Shown here one piece after another: positions 11,261-22,000 of a stretch of 64,000 nucleotides of DNA. The stretch lies in assembly GCA_964017185.1 (NCBI GenBank), contig OZ024884.1, positions 16,196,548-16,260,547 of the forward strand, given 5' to 3'. The DNA is from Rugalucina vietnamica. Its lineage: Eukaryota > Mollusca > Bivalvia > Lucinida > Lucinidae. The notes under the pieces are model-generated. The model saw nothing but the letters and a program-made list of their open reading frames with translations, was not told the DNA's origin and ran no database searches. The first letter of the stretch is position 1; each line of letters opens with the position of its first letter. A program made the position numbers and the translations under genes.

Positions 11261-12899
11261 TAGCTCACCTGAGCAAAGGGCTCCTAACTTATAGTATAAC
11301 AATGGTTCGGCGTCCGTCCGGCGTTCGTCCGGCGTCCGTCCGTCCACCATTTTCATAGATCTTCTTCTCTGAAACCACTTGGCATATTGAAGCCAAACCT
11401 CAAATGCAGCTTCAGTGGGAATGGGCATATACATAATGACCATAGTATTAAAACATCTTCTCCTCAGAAACCGCTTGGACAATCAAAGCCAAACTTCATA
11501 TGGATCATCCTTAGGAAGGGAGGACAAAGTTTATATAAATGATCTAGGTCACAAGACCAAGACTTGATAGCCATGGCTATTAATAGCAAAAACCTTTAAA
11601 AATCAAATCTTCTTCTCAAGAACCTGAAGGCTTATGATTTTGAAACTTGACATGAAGTACCAGGGCATGGAGCTCTACAAAATTGATATAAATCATGACG
11701 CTGGGATGACCTTGACCTATTTAATGGAAAGGTCAACTTAGGTCGCCTATGAGTTTGAAAAACAATTTTGCCACAGTGGGTTGTCTGCCCCTGCTCTGGG
11801 GCTATATTCAATTAAATGACCATGATATTCAAAATTCTTATTCTCTGAAACCGCTTGGCCAATCAAAGCCAAACTTCACATGGAACATCCATATGAAGAG
11901 GGGATGAAAGTTTATATAAATGATTCAGGTCACATGGCCAAGATAGCCACCATGGCTATAAATAACAGAAATCTTTTAAAGATCTTCTTCTCCAGAACCA
12001 GAAGGCCTGTGATTTTGAAGCTTGGCATGAAACATCAGGGCATGGAGCTCTATAAAAATACATAAATCACTTTTCAGTGAGGAATATAAGTCCGATTTCA
12101 GAAAATTTGCTCAAAAACAACCACTTAATGTGATTATTTTTCTAACTGTATCTGTATTGCCAAGCATTTTTCTGACAAGGCTGGTTAAATGTTTATGAAA
12201 GCATTTCAAGTGAAAGATCATTTATACTAACTCACAAAATTGGACAAAACTGATAAAAAGTTAAAGCTAGCATAATGCTATCTTCATGTGTTATAGCGTA
12301 TACCCATCAAATTCAACAAATTGAAGCATTTTTTTGTTTCAGTAACGCTTAGTCCTTTTTATTTGTTACAACAAATGTATACAAAAAGTGAAATGTGCAA
12401 GTTTTAAATATTAAAAGTAGTCGCACATACACTTTGAAAGCAAGTTGTAACTTCAACATAGAGACACTTAGCTTCTAGTATATACAATGCTTATGTTAAT
12501 TTGGAACTGTCCAGAGAACATATAAACATGACCCTGCAATGCTGCAGAGATATGTTTTGATAGAGATTAAGAACCAAAATAACCTATGAAGCTGGCTGAA
12601 CAAATTTTGTTCAATTTCTTGCCTTTTATATACCATACTGTTTTACCTATTTTACAACAAGGTCGCCTATGCATTTGAATGGGGAAAAGTGGGAAAATGT
12701 CATTTAATGACAGAACTTGCTAGAAATGGGCAAATGGACAGATAATTTGTTTACGAAGATAATTTGTTTACGAAAACTGTTTGGCCCTCGGGTTTGTCCC
12801 CCCCCCCACGTCCTGGGTCTTTAAAGCAATGTAAATTGGTCAAATTGTATCAGGACCTTATATCAGGTGAGCGTTTATAGGACCATTGATCCTCTTGTT
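11261..12899 (+). repeat. Hairpin-ended dispersed repeat, copy G4
   Basis: Begins TAGCTCACCTGAGC with CGTCCGTCCGG tracts and ends TCAGGTGAGCG...GGACCATTGATCCTCTTG. Body units are present at 11340-12060 and 12650-12800. The 590 bp between (12065-12650) does not match the family and is an insertion of unknown type. It lies in the integrase intron. Frames at 11880-12065 and 11249-11482 are shadows. Confidence 0.75.
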
Positions 12900-13286
12900 G
12901 CATTTGATCTTGCATAATTACATGTTGCATATATCTAATTTTGGTTCTTGTTTTCAGTTCGAGCTAGACGAAACTTCAGAGACCTGGAACAGGCATGACA
13001 TTAGACCATCCGAGAATAACAGTGTGCCGTTCGGTCGTCCAGATGTTATCTTTTATGCACCAGAGCTGTGGCAAACACAACAACTCAGTTACATTCTGTT
13101 CAAGATTCAGATATTGATTCGTGTTCTCAAGGAGCACTGTTTCGTTCTGTAATTCACTGTGGTGAGAATGTTTATGGGGTGTGTGTAAGCATAATGGGTA
13201 GAGATAATATGGATCCACCAAAAAACTTTTCAGAAGCTTTACAGCTGTATCATTATCTCCAGAATGAGATGCTAACTCTGCTTTAA

Positions 13287-14079
13287 TGTTTGCTACTGTG
13301 CATTTAAAGGTACATGGGTGAGTTTGACAGAGAAGCACCTCGGCAGAATTTTGAACCAGTTAACAATTCATTTTGAGAAGCAAATAAAATGTGACAAATT
13401 AAATAAAAATGATGAGAACGCAACCAACATCAGTGTGTTTATGGTTGTGTTTCTGTGGTTCAAAGATCTTAGCTCAAATTATTTTGTACATTATTTAAGG
13501 ATACCTAATAGGGATGGTACAAACCACTTTGTGGACAGGGTAAGACTGATGTACTTAGTGATACAGCCATTAAGAATTCGAACAGTGTGCTGCATTAAAA
13601 GTTTTGTTACCTACAGTCTTTGGATTGTTTCCTGTTTAAACATGGCTGTCAAAAGATTTAGTGCACCTGTTTCTCAGTTTTTAGAGATAATTTTTGTCTG
13701 TAAACCAGAAAGTACTTATTCTCTGGTAAAAACATTGACCTTTCACGGTTTTGTAGTTTTGGCCATTCTAAAATTTGACAATGACGTCTAAGGCGGTCGC
13801 CATTTTGTTAAGGAAATCACGTGACTAAAGTTGAAAAATATGTACATGTATTTAAAGCACTTGACTCGCTTTATAAACTAAAAATGAACAAGATTGTTTC
13901 AATGAATGAGAGGAAAGTCTTTTGCTAATTTATTCAGTTCTATTTGCATGAAAATGTGATATATTTAATTTTATGATTGTGAGGGTGTGGTGTCATACCC
14001 TCACAGCCTCGTTTTGGACTCAAACCGCCAAAATGTTTAAAACCATATAATTTTCTTACAAGTATTAGCTTTTTCAAAA
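13287..14079. other. Unassigned sequence after integrase exon 2
   Basis: Holds a 157-codon plus frame (13318-13791) without recognisable motifs. It could be random or a remnant of a second element protein. No inverted terminus matching the integrase element's left end (CGGAACCCGGGAAGG) is found on this side. Confidence 0.35.
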
Positions 14080-14400
14080 AGCTTGCGGGCGTTTAGCCCT
14101 AGTTATAGGATGAAAGCTTACCCTATTCAACATATGTGCTTTAATTCCTGGTTCCTGGTGTGCAGAAAAAAATGGATAGTCAAATATTAGAACAAGTAAA
14201 AAAGAGAGCACAGGAATGGACGCAATTAAATTTAAAATCCCAACCCAGACACCAAGCGGGAAAGATGTAGACTTAACAAGGGCAAACATAATAGTTCAAA
14301 AGAAGGTTCAGGATGCCTGAACATGAAAATGTGACAACACACACGAAGAGCAAGATGACTAGCTCTTTCCCAGGAAGGTAGCTATCCGGCTTGTTTCAAC
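14080..14400 (-). repeat. Dispersed repeat, inverted partner of 16266-16450
   Basis: The reverse complement contains GCCGGATAGCTACCTTCCTG, then GGAAAGAGCTAGTCAT, then CTTTCCCGCTTGGTGTCTGG. It matches, in order, the sequence at 16280-16440 on the plus strand. No coding sense is seen. Confidence 0.6.
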
Positions 14401-14472
14401 TAAAAACAAATTAAGCGTATTCAACAAAAGTCGACATATCAAACATACTGCACAACAACATAAAGAATCACA

Positions 14473-14907
14473 GTTCAGTCTGCCAAATACCTTGGTTTAA
14501 CAATTGCAGATAATCTTGAATGGGGTCAACATGTTTCTGAAATTTCATGTAAAGCAACTAAGACATTGGGCTTTCTTCGACGCAGTTTGGTCTTGGCACC
14601 TCGTCATACTAAAGAAGTTGCATACAAATCATTGGTAAGGCCCCAGCTTGAGTATGCGGCTCCTATTTGGCATTCCTATAATGATACTGATATTGACCAG
14701 GTAGAGAAGGTGCAGAGGACAGCTGCCAGGTGGACCTGCAGGCGGTGGAGGAACAGAAGCAGCGTTGATGACATGCTTGACAAGCTTGAGTGGCCAACCG
14801 TGGAGGCCTGCAGGGAGCAGTCCTCCTTAACCTTCTTTTACAAGATTCACTCGGGTATATTGTCTCCTGACAAAGACAAGTATTTGACCCCTGCTAACGC
14901 CTTATGA
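14473..14907 (+). pseudogene. 3' end of a LINE (jockey/CR1-type) reverse transcriptase ORF
   Basis: The frame reads VQSAKYLGLTIADNLEWGQH and TLGFLRRSL, then SLVRPQLEYAAPIWHSY, then IDQVEKVQRTAARW and SSVDDMLDKLEWPTVEACRE. This block lies downstream of the catalytic centre in non-LTR reverse transcriptases (the YLG...W..H, RPxLEYA and VQRxAAR signature). The catalytic fingers and palm are absent, so this is a 5'-truncated copy, as is usual for LINEs. It ends with a stop at 14905-14907; the usual C-terminal tail continues only in degenerate form. Confidence 0.8.
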
Positions 14908-15346
14908 AGAACTCGGGCATCACAAATACATGATTCACAATATACCAGGTACTTGGCCTATATAATGCCCTTAGGATCATTCTTGTATGGAATAGTCTCA
15001 TTCTTCAGTTGTCTTAGGCCACACCAAATAAATTAGTAGCCACATACAACAAAGTAAGAACGGAAACTCTGAATTCCAAATTCCACTATCCAAAATGTTG
15101 AGGGTTGTGACACTTTTTCATGTTTCATTGATCAACTCACAGCACAGCTGCCCAGTAAATTCTCAGAATTGTAGCATAATTTACTCACTGGTATATCAAA
15201 AATTATTATACACATAGGCATTTGGCCCAAATTCCCGCACTTAGAAAATGAATTGCTGGGTTTTAACATTTTATAGGTTTCTTACAATTGTGACAAATTA
15301 TGGCATGCCAAAAACACGCACAACGTCATATTACCTTAAACAATAC
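14908..15346. other. Unassigned AT-rich interval
   Basis: Probably the degenerate tail of the LINE copy at its left (the frame after 14907 retains faint YTRYLAYIMPLGSFLYG-like sense). Nothing else is seen. Confidence 0.35.
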
Positions 15347-15432
15347 CAGACCGAGTTGACCCGGCCAAGTAGACACAGGACCAAGTTGACCCAGGAGCCG
15401 AGTTGGTATCAGGCCGAGTTGACCCGCTTCCG
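15347..15432 (+). repeat. Short tandem repeat CCGAGTTGACCCG
   Basis: Four to five imperfect copies of an 18-24 bp unit around (A)CCGAGTTGACCC(GG). The 62-residue frame across it is a by-product. Confidence 0.65.
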
Positions 15433-15620
15433 CTAACTTCATCTTCGCAGCATAGATAGACCTTACTATGCTTCGCTTTTAATATCATCAGAAAAACTCC
15501 AAATAAATAAGTATCATTTTATCAAAATATATTGGGCTTCAAGATAGCAATGGTTTTCTGACCATTCAAAATAAAACTTTTAAATGGCCTTTTTTTAAAT
15601 CAAAACAGTAATTTTGGATT

Positions 15621-15652
<32 letters not shown>
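15621..15652. repeat. Poly-T tract
   Basis: Uninterrupted run of about 31 T. Confidence 0.95.
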
Positions 15653-15654
<2 letters not shown>

Positions 15655-15693
15655 CATCTTTCACAATAATAATAATGTTAACACATGGAATCA

Positions 15694-16106
15694 ATTGCCA
15701 TTATGTTCAATTCTTGGAACAGCTGATTTGGTTCCCCACTCATTATTCGCCATCTGTGGACTTGTGGATGAAGACGCGGAAACAATGATGGGTTCGGTCT
15801 AATTCCGAAATAATTCGTTCACGATCTTATTTTTTTTCTTTCTTAGCATGTATCATTATGGTTGGTTCCCTACTCGTTTTTCGCCAGGTACTGACTTATG
15901 ATGATGCGGGAGCAACAGTGGGATCGGTCTAATTGCCGTCATTTCCGGATTGATGTGTGTTTGCATCAACGTATATATATGCGGGCGTACGTGAACGCCC
16001 GTTGCCATTATGTTCAATTCTTGGAACAGCTGATTTGGTTCCCCACTCATTATTCGCCATCTGTGGACGCGGAAACAATAATGGGTTCGGTCTAATTCCG
16101 AATTCT
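15694..16106 (+). repeat. Local triplication with GGTTCGGTCTAATTCCG units
   Basis: Segments 15694-15812 and 16000-16106 are nearly identical (CATTATGTTCAATTCTTGG, GATTTGGTTCCCCACTCATT, GTTCGGTCTAATTCCG). A diverged third unit lies at 15850-15950. The two 60-odd residue plus frames here share sequence only because of this duplication. Confidence 0.75.
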
Positions 16107-16265
16107 TGTTATTGAATCACAGTAGACAAAGAGCGAGTTTTGTGTCCTGTAAAATAGATTTCAGCCCTTAGGTTAATCACTGTCCATTCAAAGGCAGTTC
16201 TGTTGTGTTATTTTTAAAAGTCGCCTGTTAACTCACCCTACGTCTGTTGTATATGGTCATTTTAA

Positions 16266-16450
16266 TTTCAGTTGAGGCTAGCCGGGTGGCTTCCTTCCTG
16301 GCAAAGAGCTTGTCATACGCTCTTCGGGAAAGAGCTAGTCATACGCTCTTCATATGTATTATCATATTCAATCTTGTATCTGTCTTGTTTTGTTCATTCT
16401 TTCCCACATGGTGTCTGGTTTGTGATGTGTCTATTCCTAGGCTTTCTGTT
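16266..16450 (+). repeat. Dispersed repeat, partner of 14080-14400
   Basis: Contains GCTAGCCGGGTGGCTTCCTT and a doubled AAAGAGCTAGTCATACGCTC motif, then CTTTCCCACATGGTGTCTGG, as in the minus-strand copy at 14080-14400. The 115-residue frame at 16247-16594 has no domain and overlaps the repeat. Confidence 0.6.
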
Positions 16451-16599
16451 GTTGCTTCTCATCTAGTGAAAACTAGAATTGTCAGAGAATCTGACTATAG
16501 CTCCACTTCAGCGCTTTTCATGTCATGCGAAAGCCCAAATGCAGAAACAATTTTTGAAAGATGTACAATAAGAAGATCAGTCAAAAGGTTATAACTCCA

Positions 16600-17515
16600 T
16601 CACAAATTTGCAAAAACTGGTAACAATCTCAAGCTAGATCTTGTCAATGTTGATGTTGAGGTCAACTCATTGTCAACATACTGAGTGGAAACGAAATTCT
16701 GATGCGCATCAAGGGCCATAACTTCGTTACAGTTTCGCGAAAAAAAGACGTCTAACAATCCCAAGCTAAATCTTGTCAATGTTAATGCCCATACATGTTC
16801 AAAAATTTTTGTTAAATTCAGTCAATTCATTCTGAAGATATTGAGCGGAAACAAATTCTGACGCGCATCAAGGTCCATAACTCTGTTACCAATTTGCTTG
16901 AAAATGATGTTTGACAAGTTTAAGCTAAATCGTGTCAATGTTAATGTGCAAACAAAATTTGGTCAAATTCTGTCTATTCATTCTCAAGATATTGAGCGGA
17001 AACGAAATTCTGACGCGCATCAAGGGCCATAACTCTGTTACAAATTTGCGAAAAAAGATGCGTAACAATGCCTAGGTCTTGTCAATGTTAATGTGCATAC
17101 AGAATTTGGTCAAATTCCATCAATTCATTCCCAAGATATTGAGCGGAAACGAAATTCGGACACGCATCAAGGGCCATAACTTCGTTACATATTTGCAAAC
17201 AAATGACGTGTAACAATCCCAAGCTGGATCTTGTCAATGTTAATGTGCATATAAAACTTTGACAAATTCTTTCTATTCATTCCCAAGATATTGTGCGGAA
17301 ACGAATTTCTGGCTTAAATGAAGGGCCATCCAAGGGCAATTACTCTTCTACAATTTTGGGGAAAATGACATGCATTGGCACATAAGTAGATATTGTCAAT
17401 ATTGATGCATGTGCAAAACTCGAATTAAGTCTATCAATTGGTTCTCAAGTTTTTCGTGGTTATGGAATTACGGAATGACGGAATAACAGAATAACGGAAT
17501 AACGGAATAACAGAG
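16600..17515 (+). repeat. Tandem array, about 150 bp period, five to six units
   Basis: The landmark AAGGGCCATAACT recurs at 16711, 16870, 17022, 17169 and 17321 (spacings 147-159). Between landmarks are CTTGTCAATGTTAATGTGCA and ATTCCCAAGATATTGAGCGG. The right end breaks into GGAATAACGGAATAACGG microrepeats at 17465-17515 and a TATAGCCCCACA motif. No coding sense. It is likely the internal array of a non-autonomous element. Confidence 0.85.
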
Positions 17516-18067
17516 CGCGAATCCAGTATAGCCCCACATTTTTTAAGCGGAGATAATAAGGAGACTGTGTTGCCTTTTAACTCAGTGATCGGTATATTTG
17601 TTTCTGTCTTAGTCGAAGGGACCTATCAGATAAAACAAAGGGAGTTTCATGGTTCAGTGCTAGACTAAGAAACTTGTCTGCTGTTAAAGCCCAAGGTAGT
17701 GGTACTTTCCTTGCTGTAAGCATCAAAGGCAGGTATTCTGGCAATAGGGCTCAAATGGACAGAACCATGCAAATATACCACACTGGGTGTCTTGTAAAAT
17801 TAAAAATTGGCTACTGTTTTTATTCCGTTCTTCCGTTCAGTACGTGCTATTGGATAGCTTGAACTCTTCTTCTTGTCTTAGTAGTAATTCCCAAGGTTGG
17901 GACGCCGGTAGAAATGTTGATTCCTTTAAGATCTTTTTAAGCACATAATTTTTACTGAGGGTTAAAACAGCATACAATCAAGGTTTAAAAGTCTCTAAAA
18001 TTCACTGTAAACATATTTGTACATATGATAGTGAAAACTTCATTTTCCCTTCAGTTTATGAACTGCA
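17516..18067. other. Unassigned interval
   Basis: A 62-residue plus frame (17674-17862) has no recognisable motif. Nothing else is supportable. Confidence 0.35.
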
Positions 18068-18072
18068 TGGAT

Positions 18073-18076
18073 ATAA

Positions 18077-18122
<46 letters not shown>
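18073..18122. repeat. (AAT)n microsatellite
   Basis: About fifteen ATA/AAT trinucleotide units. Confidence 0.95.
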
Positions 18123-18124
<2 letters not shown>

Positions 18125-18409
18125 ATATGGAAAAATATGTACAATCAATGAAAATCAAACAAATGTAATCATTAAACATAACCAAGTACATTCATCTCAA
18201 TGGGCACTGATGATTGTTCAACTGAATCAAATGTACATGTAATCTGATTATTTCACAGTACCAAATGAGCTGCATCATGAAAAAAAAAAGTTTTTTTAAC
18301 ATATGCAATATGTACTGTCCAAAGACAGCGTAGCTTGCCTGAGTTGTGTTTTGCCTCTAAAACTATTAAAATCTAATTTCAGAAAAGAAGGATACCATCA
18401 TAAAGTAAA

Positions 18410-18625
18410 ACTTCAAAGTCCATGACCTTGATCTCAAGGTCACTGAGTGGGGTCTGTCTGTTACAGGGTAACAGAGGTATAGTGTCAAATAGATCCAGCC
18501 ATGTTCAAAAGATACCAACCTCTAGAAACTTTGATAAAAATATTAACATAAAATGTCTAAGTCTGTGACCTTGACCTCAAGGTCACCGAAGTGAGTCGAG
18601 ATGGCACAGCGTAACACTTCAGACC
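18410..18625. repeat. Palindromic TGACCTTGA..TCAAGGTCA repeat pair
   Basis: CATGACCTTGATCTCAAGGTCAC and GTGACCTTGACCTCAAGGTCAC lie about 140 bp apart in a directly repeated context. I know this motif as a common dispersed repeat in mollusc sequence. Confidence 0.55.
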
Positions 18626-18667
18626 AATATCTAACAGCAGGCATATAATCAACTAGATACATCCCAT

Positions 18668-19035
18668 GTTATCAACCACTGCAGAAGCTGAGGGTGAGGT
18701 TATGACCATGTAAAACCGGTTTAAGCACGCCAGTAACTTTGTGTTACTGATCGTTCAAAGGCGATACTTCTGTGGTGGTTCTTTTTGTTTTATGCCTTGG
18801 TGTTTAATTTTTTTTTTTGTGCTGTTGGCGCCTTATGTATGTTTTCATATTTTTAAAGTAGTTCAGTTTAGGTAACTGAGTGGCCACCTATTGGGAAAAT
18901 AGCTGCCCATTCAGCTTACAATATGTTTTCATGGTATAAGTACCTGATTGTTAATTTAGTTTTTCCCACCTCGGTTTTTGGAGTGGGAATCTTTTTCTGA
19001 TTGCGCCTTTTCCTGATCTTTGCCTACTTGTACTT
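18668..19035 (+). mobile_element. RT retroelement 3'-tail fragment (3' end intact)
   Basis: Aligns base by base with 49085-49450: CCACTGCAGAAGCTGAGGGT, GTTACTGATCGTTC, GTGCTGTTGGCGCCTTATGT, GAGTGGCCACCTATTGGG, TTTTTGGAGTGGGAATC, ending GATCTTTGCCTACTTGTAC. It is 5'-truncated. Confidence 0.85.
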
Positions 19036-19389
19036 TTTTACGCATTAATAACCTATTTTGATCGACGTTTTTATTGACATGTCTTACTTAGATGTATGTC
19101 TGTAGGCTACAAGTTGTGATGTAACATTAGTTACAGCACAGGACCTTGACGTTTAATGTCTGCAAGCAAAATAAAAGGTCCAAAGTGCTCTAAAACCTTA
19201 TTTTCTGAATCGCTGAGCGTAGCGCAGCAAGGAGGACAACGGAGATTTTCCTAAATGTGGGATGGGGCGATTTTTCATCTTCTTGTAGCATCTGTCCCAT
19301 CGAAAATAATTACCATTTTTAGTATCCTATACACCAGTCATTTGTATCGCCGGTCGTCTAAGGCCGGGGATAGCAGGGGTATAGCGGGG

Positions 19390-20600
19390 CTTGAGTGCCA
19401 ACAAGAAAGTGAGATTTTTTTATTATTACAGTGAAAACCATCTCGTGGGTTGAAAAAATAAACATTTTCACTCGTGCTGCGCACTCGTGAAAATTCTAAT
19501 GTTTTCAACTCACTCGATGAAATATATTTGGTATTCACCTCAAAAAAGCAAATATCCTCTATATATCTTATCACATGATTATAGAACATTATCATATCAA
19601 TTTTTGATACCAATTTCAGCTCTCTAGAGCTATTGGTCACTGAGATATTGGCAATTTAATTGGTATACCTCCTTCCTTTGGCAGTGATTTTTCTCCAATA
19701 TCTTATGTTTTCTATTATTTGAGCAACAAGAAAGTCAGCTTGTTTATAAATCTTATAACCTGGGTATAGAATATTGTCATAGCAATCATTTGATACCAAT
19801 TTCTTCTCTCTAGAGCTTTTGGTCACTGAGATATTAGCAATTTTATTAGTATACCCCATTCCTTTGCCAGTCATTTTTATCTTATATCTTAAGTTTCTTA
19901 AATATTTGAGCAACAAAAAGTCAGTTTGTTTGGAAATCTTATTACAAGGTTATAAAATACTATCATAGCAATCATTTGACACCAATGCCTGCTCTCTATG
20001 GCTTTTGGTTGCTGAGATATAAAAGTATCCATAGGTACACCCCCTCCATTTACTGTGATTTTTCTCTAATATTTTAAGATTTTATCAATATTCGAATAGC
20101 AGAAAAGTCTGCTTATATATGTATCTTATTTTAGGGTATTAAAATGTTATCATAGCAATCATTTGTTATCAATTTCAGCTCTCTATGGCTTTTGGCTGCT
20201 GAGCTATAAATGTATCTGTAGGTATACCCCCTCCATTGTTCTGTAATTTTCCTCTACTATTGTAAGTTCTTATCAATATTTGAACACCAAGAAAGTCGGA
20301 TTCTTTCTGTATCTTATCACATGATTATAGAACATTATCATAACAATCATTTGATACAAATTTCATCTCTCTTAGAGTTTTTGGTTTCTGAGATATCAGC
20401 AATTTTGTTGGTATACGCCCTTCCTTTAATCTGTTACTTTTCTAATATCTGAACTTATTTTTAATATTTTATAGAGATAGCCAGCTTGTTTATATATCTT
20501 ATTACATTGTTAGAGAACATTGCCAAAACAATCATTTGATACCTATTTCAGCTCTCTAGGTCTATCAGTAGCCAAGATACATGTGGTAACAGAGGTGTAC
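19390..20600 (+). repeat. Tandem array, about 187 bp period, six units
   Basis: The landmark GAGCAACAAGAAAGTCAG (variants GAATAGCAGAAAAG, GAACACCAAGAAAG) recurs at 19721, 19908, 20094 and 20281, with TATCATAGCAATCATTTGA, CTCTCTAGAGCTTTTGGT and CTGAGATAT in each unit. The first unit is interrupted by a palindromic MITE. Minus frames at 19338-19640 and 19656-19916 are repeat artefacts. Confidence 0.85.
19420..19566. repeat. Palindromic repeat ending in ATCCTCTATATA, copy 1
   Basis: Hairpin: CATTTTCACTCGTGCTGCG then CGCACTCGTGAAAATT, flanked by TTGAAAA...TTTTCAA and other inverted pieces. It ends GCAAATATCCTCTATATA. The unit that it interrupts resumes at TCTTATCACATGATTATAG, as at 20310. Confidence 0.7.
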
Positions 20601-20639
20601 CAAAATATTTACTCTGCTTATTAGGGATGGAGGTGAACA

Positions 20640-21265
20640 TTCTGTGATTTTGCATTACACAAATCGGCATTAAAGTGATCCTCTGGCCAAACTGGCACCC
20701 ATGAGCATTTGTTCTAAGGGTGAAAGGTACATCCTATAACCCACGCAAACCCTTCAAATGGCAATAGAGTAAATCTTGATTTTTGTCATTTTAATTAATA
20801 TTCATGAAAATGCAAATTAGGTCTACGACGTCAACAAATTTGTCAACAAATTTGTCAAATACTATTATTGGTACAATAACAATGAGCCAGAATGATAGTT
20901 TAGGCATGGAATTAGTTTTTATGGGGATAATTGACTTTTAATTGTTTCTTTTTCATTTAAATGTTTTAATAAAAATTCATGAATATGCAAATTAAATGTT
21001 TTACATTTCTTATCACAGGATGAAAGGACTATGTTTAAGCATTAAAATGAGACCAAGTTCGATGGTCTTTGTGTACCCCCATTATTAAAACGCAAAAATT
21101 GAATATTTAGGGTAATGTAATGAAACATAGCATAAAACGCAAAGGCTTCCACTTCCAGGTGGCAGAAAACAGGGTTTGATAGCTTTTTTAATGTACTTTT
21201 AGAAAATCATAGTGTATAAAATTCCCCCTTGGGGGGAGGGGGTGGTTAGCTAGACGACTAACCGG
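20640..21265. other. Unassigned AT-rich interval
   Basis: No gene or repeat match was found within the window, apart from a short local echo of TTCATGAA(AA)TGCAAATTA at 20810 and 20985. Confidence 0.35.
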
Positions 21266-21269
21266 GTTT

Positions 21270-21640
21270 TAGTAAGTTAATCGGCGCCCAGTGATCTCCA
21301 TCGTCGAGCAGCTTACTGAATCTGTTGAGCCCTCGTTTTTGATTCATCAGGATGTTTATCGTGATTCATTTGTTTGTCCTTGATGATTCATTGACTATTT
21401 AGAGATTCACCACGAGGACCGATGAAATAACTAAATGTTATGACGAACCACTGCAGAAGCTGAGGGTGAGGTTATGGCTATGTAAATTCAATTGAAGTCC
21501 GCCAATAATTTTATAATACTTACTGTTCATTCCAAGGCGATACTTCTGTGGTGGTTCTCTCTTTTTTTTCTCTCACTCTCTGATTGCACCATTTCCTGAT
21601 CGTTGCATACTTTTACTTTTTTTAGGATAACAATGCATAA
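21270..21640 (+). mobile_element. RT retroelement 3'-tail fragment
   Basis: Matches 48940-49440 with an internal deletion: GGCGCC..GTGATCTCCATCGTCG, TTTTTGATTCATCAGGATG, AGAGATTCACCACGAGGACC, GGCGATACTTCTGTGGTGG, CTCTGATTGCACCATTTCC, GTTGCATACTTTTAC. The portion with the GGCCACC segment is missing. Confidence 0.75.
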
Positions 21641-21762
21641 CTGGAGTCAAGAGTTTTTTGAGAAATAATTTATAAATTATTCAGAGGTGTCTTACATCTC
21701 AGATCATTGGGACTCTGTACATACGGAATATGAATAATGAAGTATTCCTTTTATAAGAAGGG

Positions 21763-21862
21763 AAGCGCGGTGGTCTATTTGGGTATGGTGTAGCACTCCG
21801 GAGAGAGAAGTCCTGAGTTCGAAACTGTAGTGTCCTTTGGCAAGACAACTCATTAAGAAAAC
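21763..21862 (+). repeat. tRNA-derived SINE fragment A
   Basis: Head GCGCGGTGGTCTATTTGGG (A-box-like), then GAGTTCGAAACTG (B-box-like) about 45 bp later, then GTGTCCTTTGGCAAGACAAC, the conserved post-tRNA core seen in SINE2 families. It is truncated by the adjoining GTGGGTAC-family MITE. It does not fold into a plausible functional tRNA. Confidence 0.55.
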
Positions 21863-22000
21863 ATGTCCGTGAAATGTATACCCCTTAAACCCCACATTAA
21901 TATAGTAAAACTGGGGTTCACGGGGTATACCTAGTTTCTTTTCTTTTTTTGACACAAAAGATAGATTGTGGGTACGTGTATCCATAATCTATGTTTTGAG
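21855..22000 (-). repeat. GTGGGTAC-family MITE, truncated copy 3
   Basis: Contains AAAACATGTCCGTGAAA, TATACCCC, AGTAAAACTGGGGTTCACGG and half of the core palindrome (GATTGTGGGTACGTGTATCC). The 93-residue minus frame covering SINE and MITE is not a gene. Confidence 0.65.

Larger units (their letters stand above)
10080..12957 (+). other. Intron of the integrase pseudogene, filled with repeats
   Basis: The donor CAG/GTAAGG and acceptor TTGTTTTCAG/TTCGAG bracket 2878 bp. The coding sense on both sides is continuous in phase 0. The interior holds a retroelement tail, a C/A-rich foldback and repeat copy G4, so most of the length is later insertion. Confidence 0.7.
9461..13286 (+). pseudogene. DDE integrase-type transposase gene, two exons, disrupted
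   Basis: The exon at 9461-10079 encodes a retroviral-type integrase core: WHIDGYDKLKPFGLCISGCI, then FSRKIIWL, then GDYGTENG, then NQRIEGWW. This supplies the expected D, D and E. It is broken by a frameshift near 9825 and a TGA near 9939. The end of the exon (FTALIQ) joins in phase 0 to FELDET at 12958 across a GTAAGG...TTTTCAG intron. Exon 2 reads FELDETSETWNRHDIRPSEN and, after a frameshift near 13090, NVYGVCVSIMG...PPKNFSEA, ending at TAA 13284-13286. The family looks like the integrase-core proteins of eukaryotic IS3-like DNA transposons; that name is from memory. The gene is clearly dead. A sister copy lies inverted at 25935-26386. Confidence 0.75.

Noticed and set aside
13318..13791. 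157-codon ORF as a protein gene
   Set aside because: No recognisable domain, no splice or start context, and AT-rich random frames of this length occur by chance; kept only as a note.
14473..14907. LINE fragment as an active element
   Set aside because: Only the region after the catalytic centre is present; no YADD motif, endonuclease or ORF1.
16600..17515. Regular repeats as a CRISPR array
   Set aside because: Units are 150 bp, imperfect and without short unique spacers, and the genome is eukaryotic.
18410..18625. TGACCTTGA / TCAAGGTCA as nuclear-receptor response elements
   Set aside because: The motif is part of a directly repeated dispersed sequence and there is no adjacent promoter.
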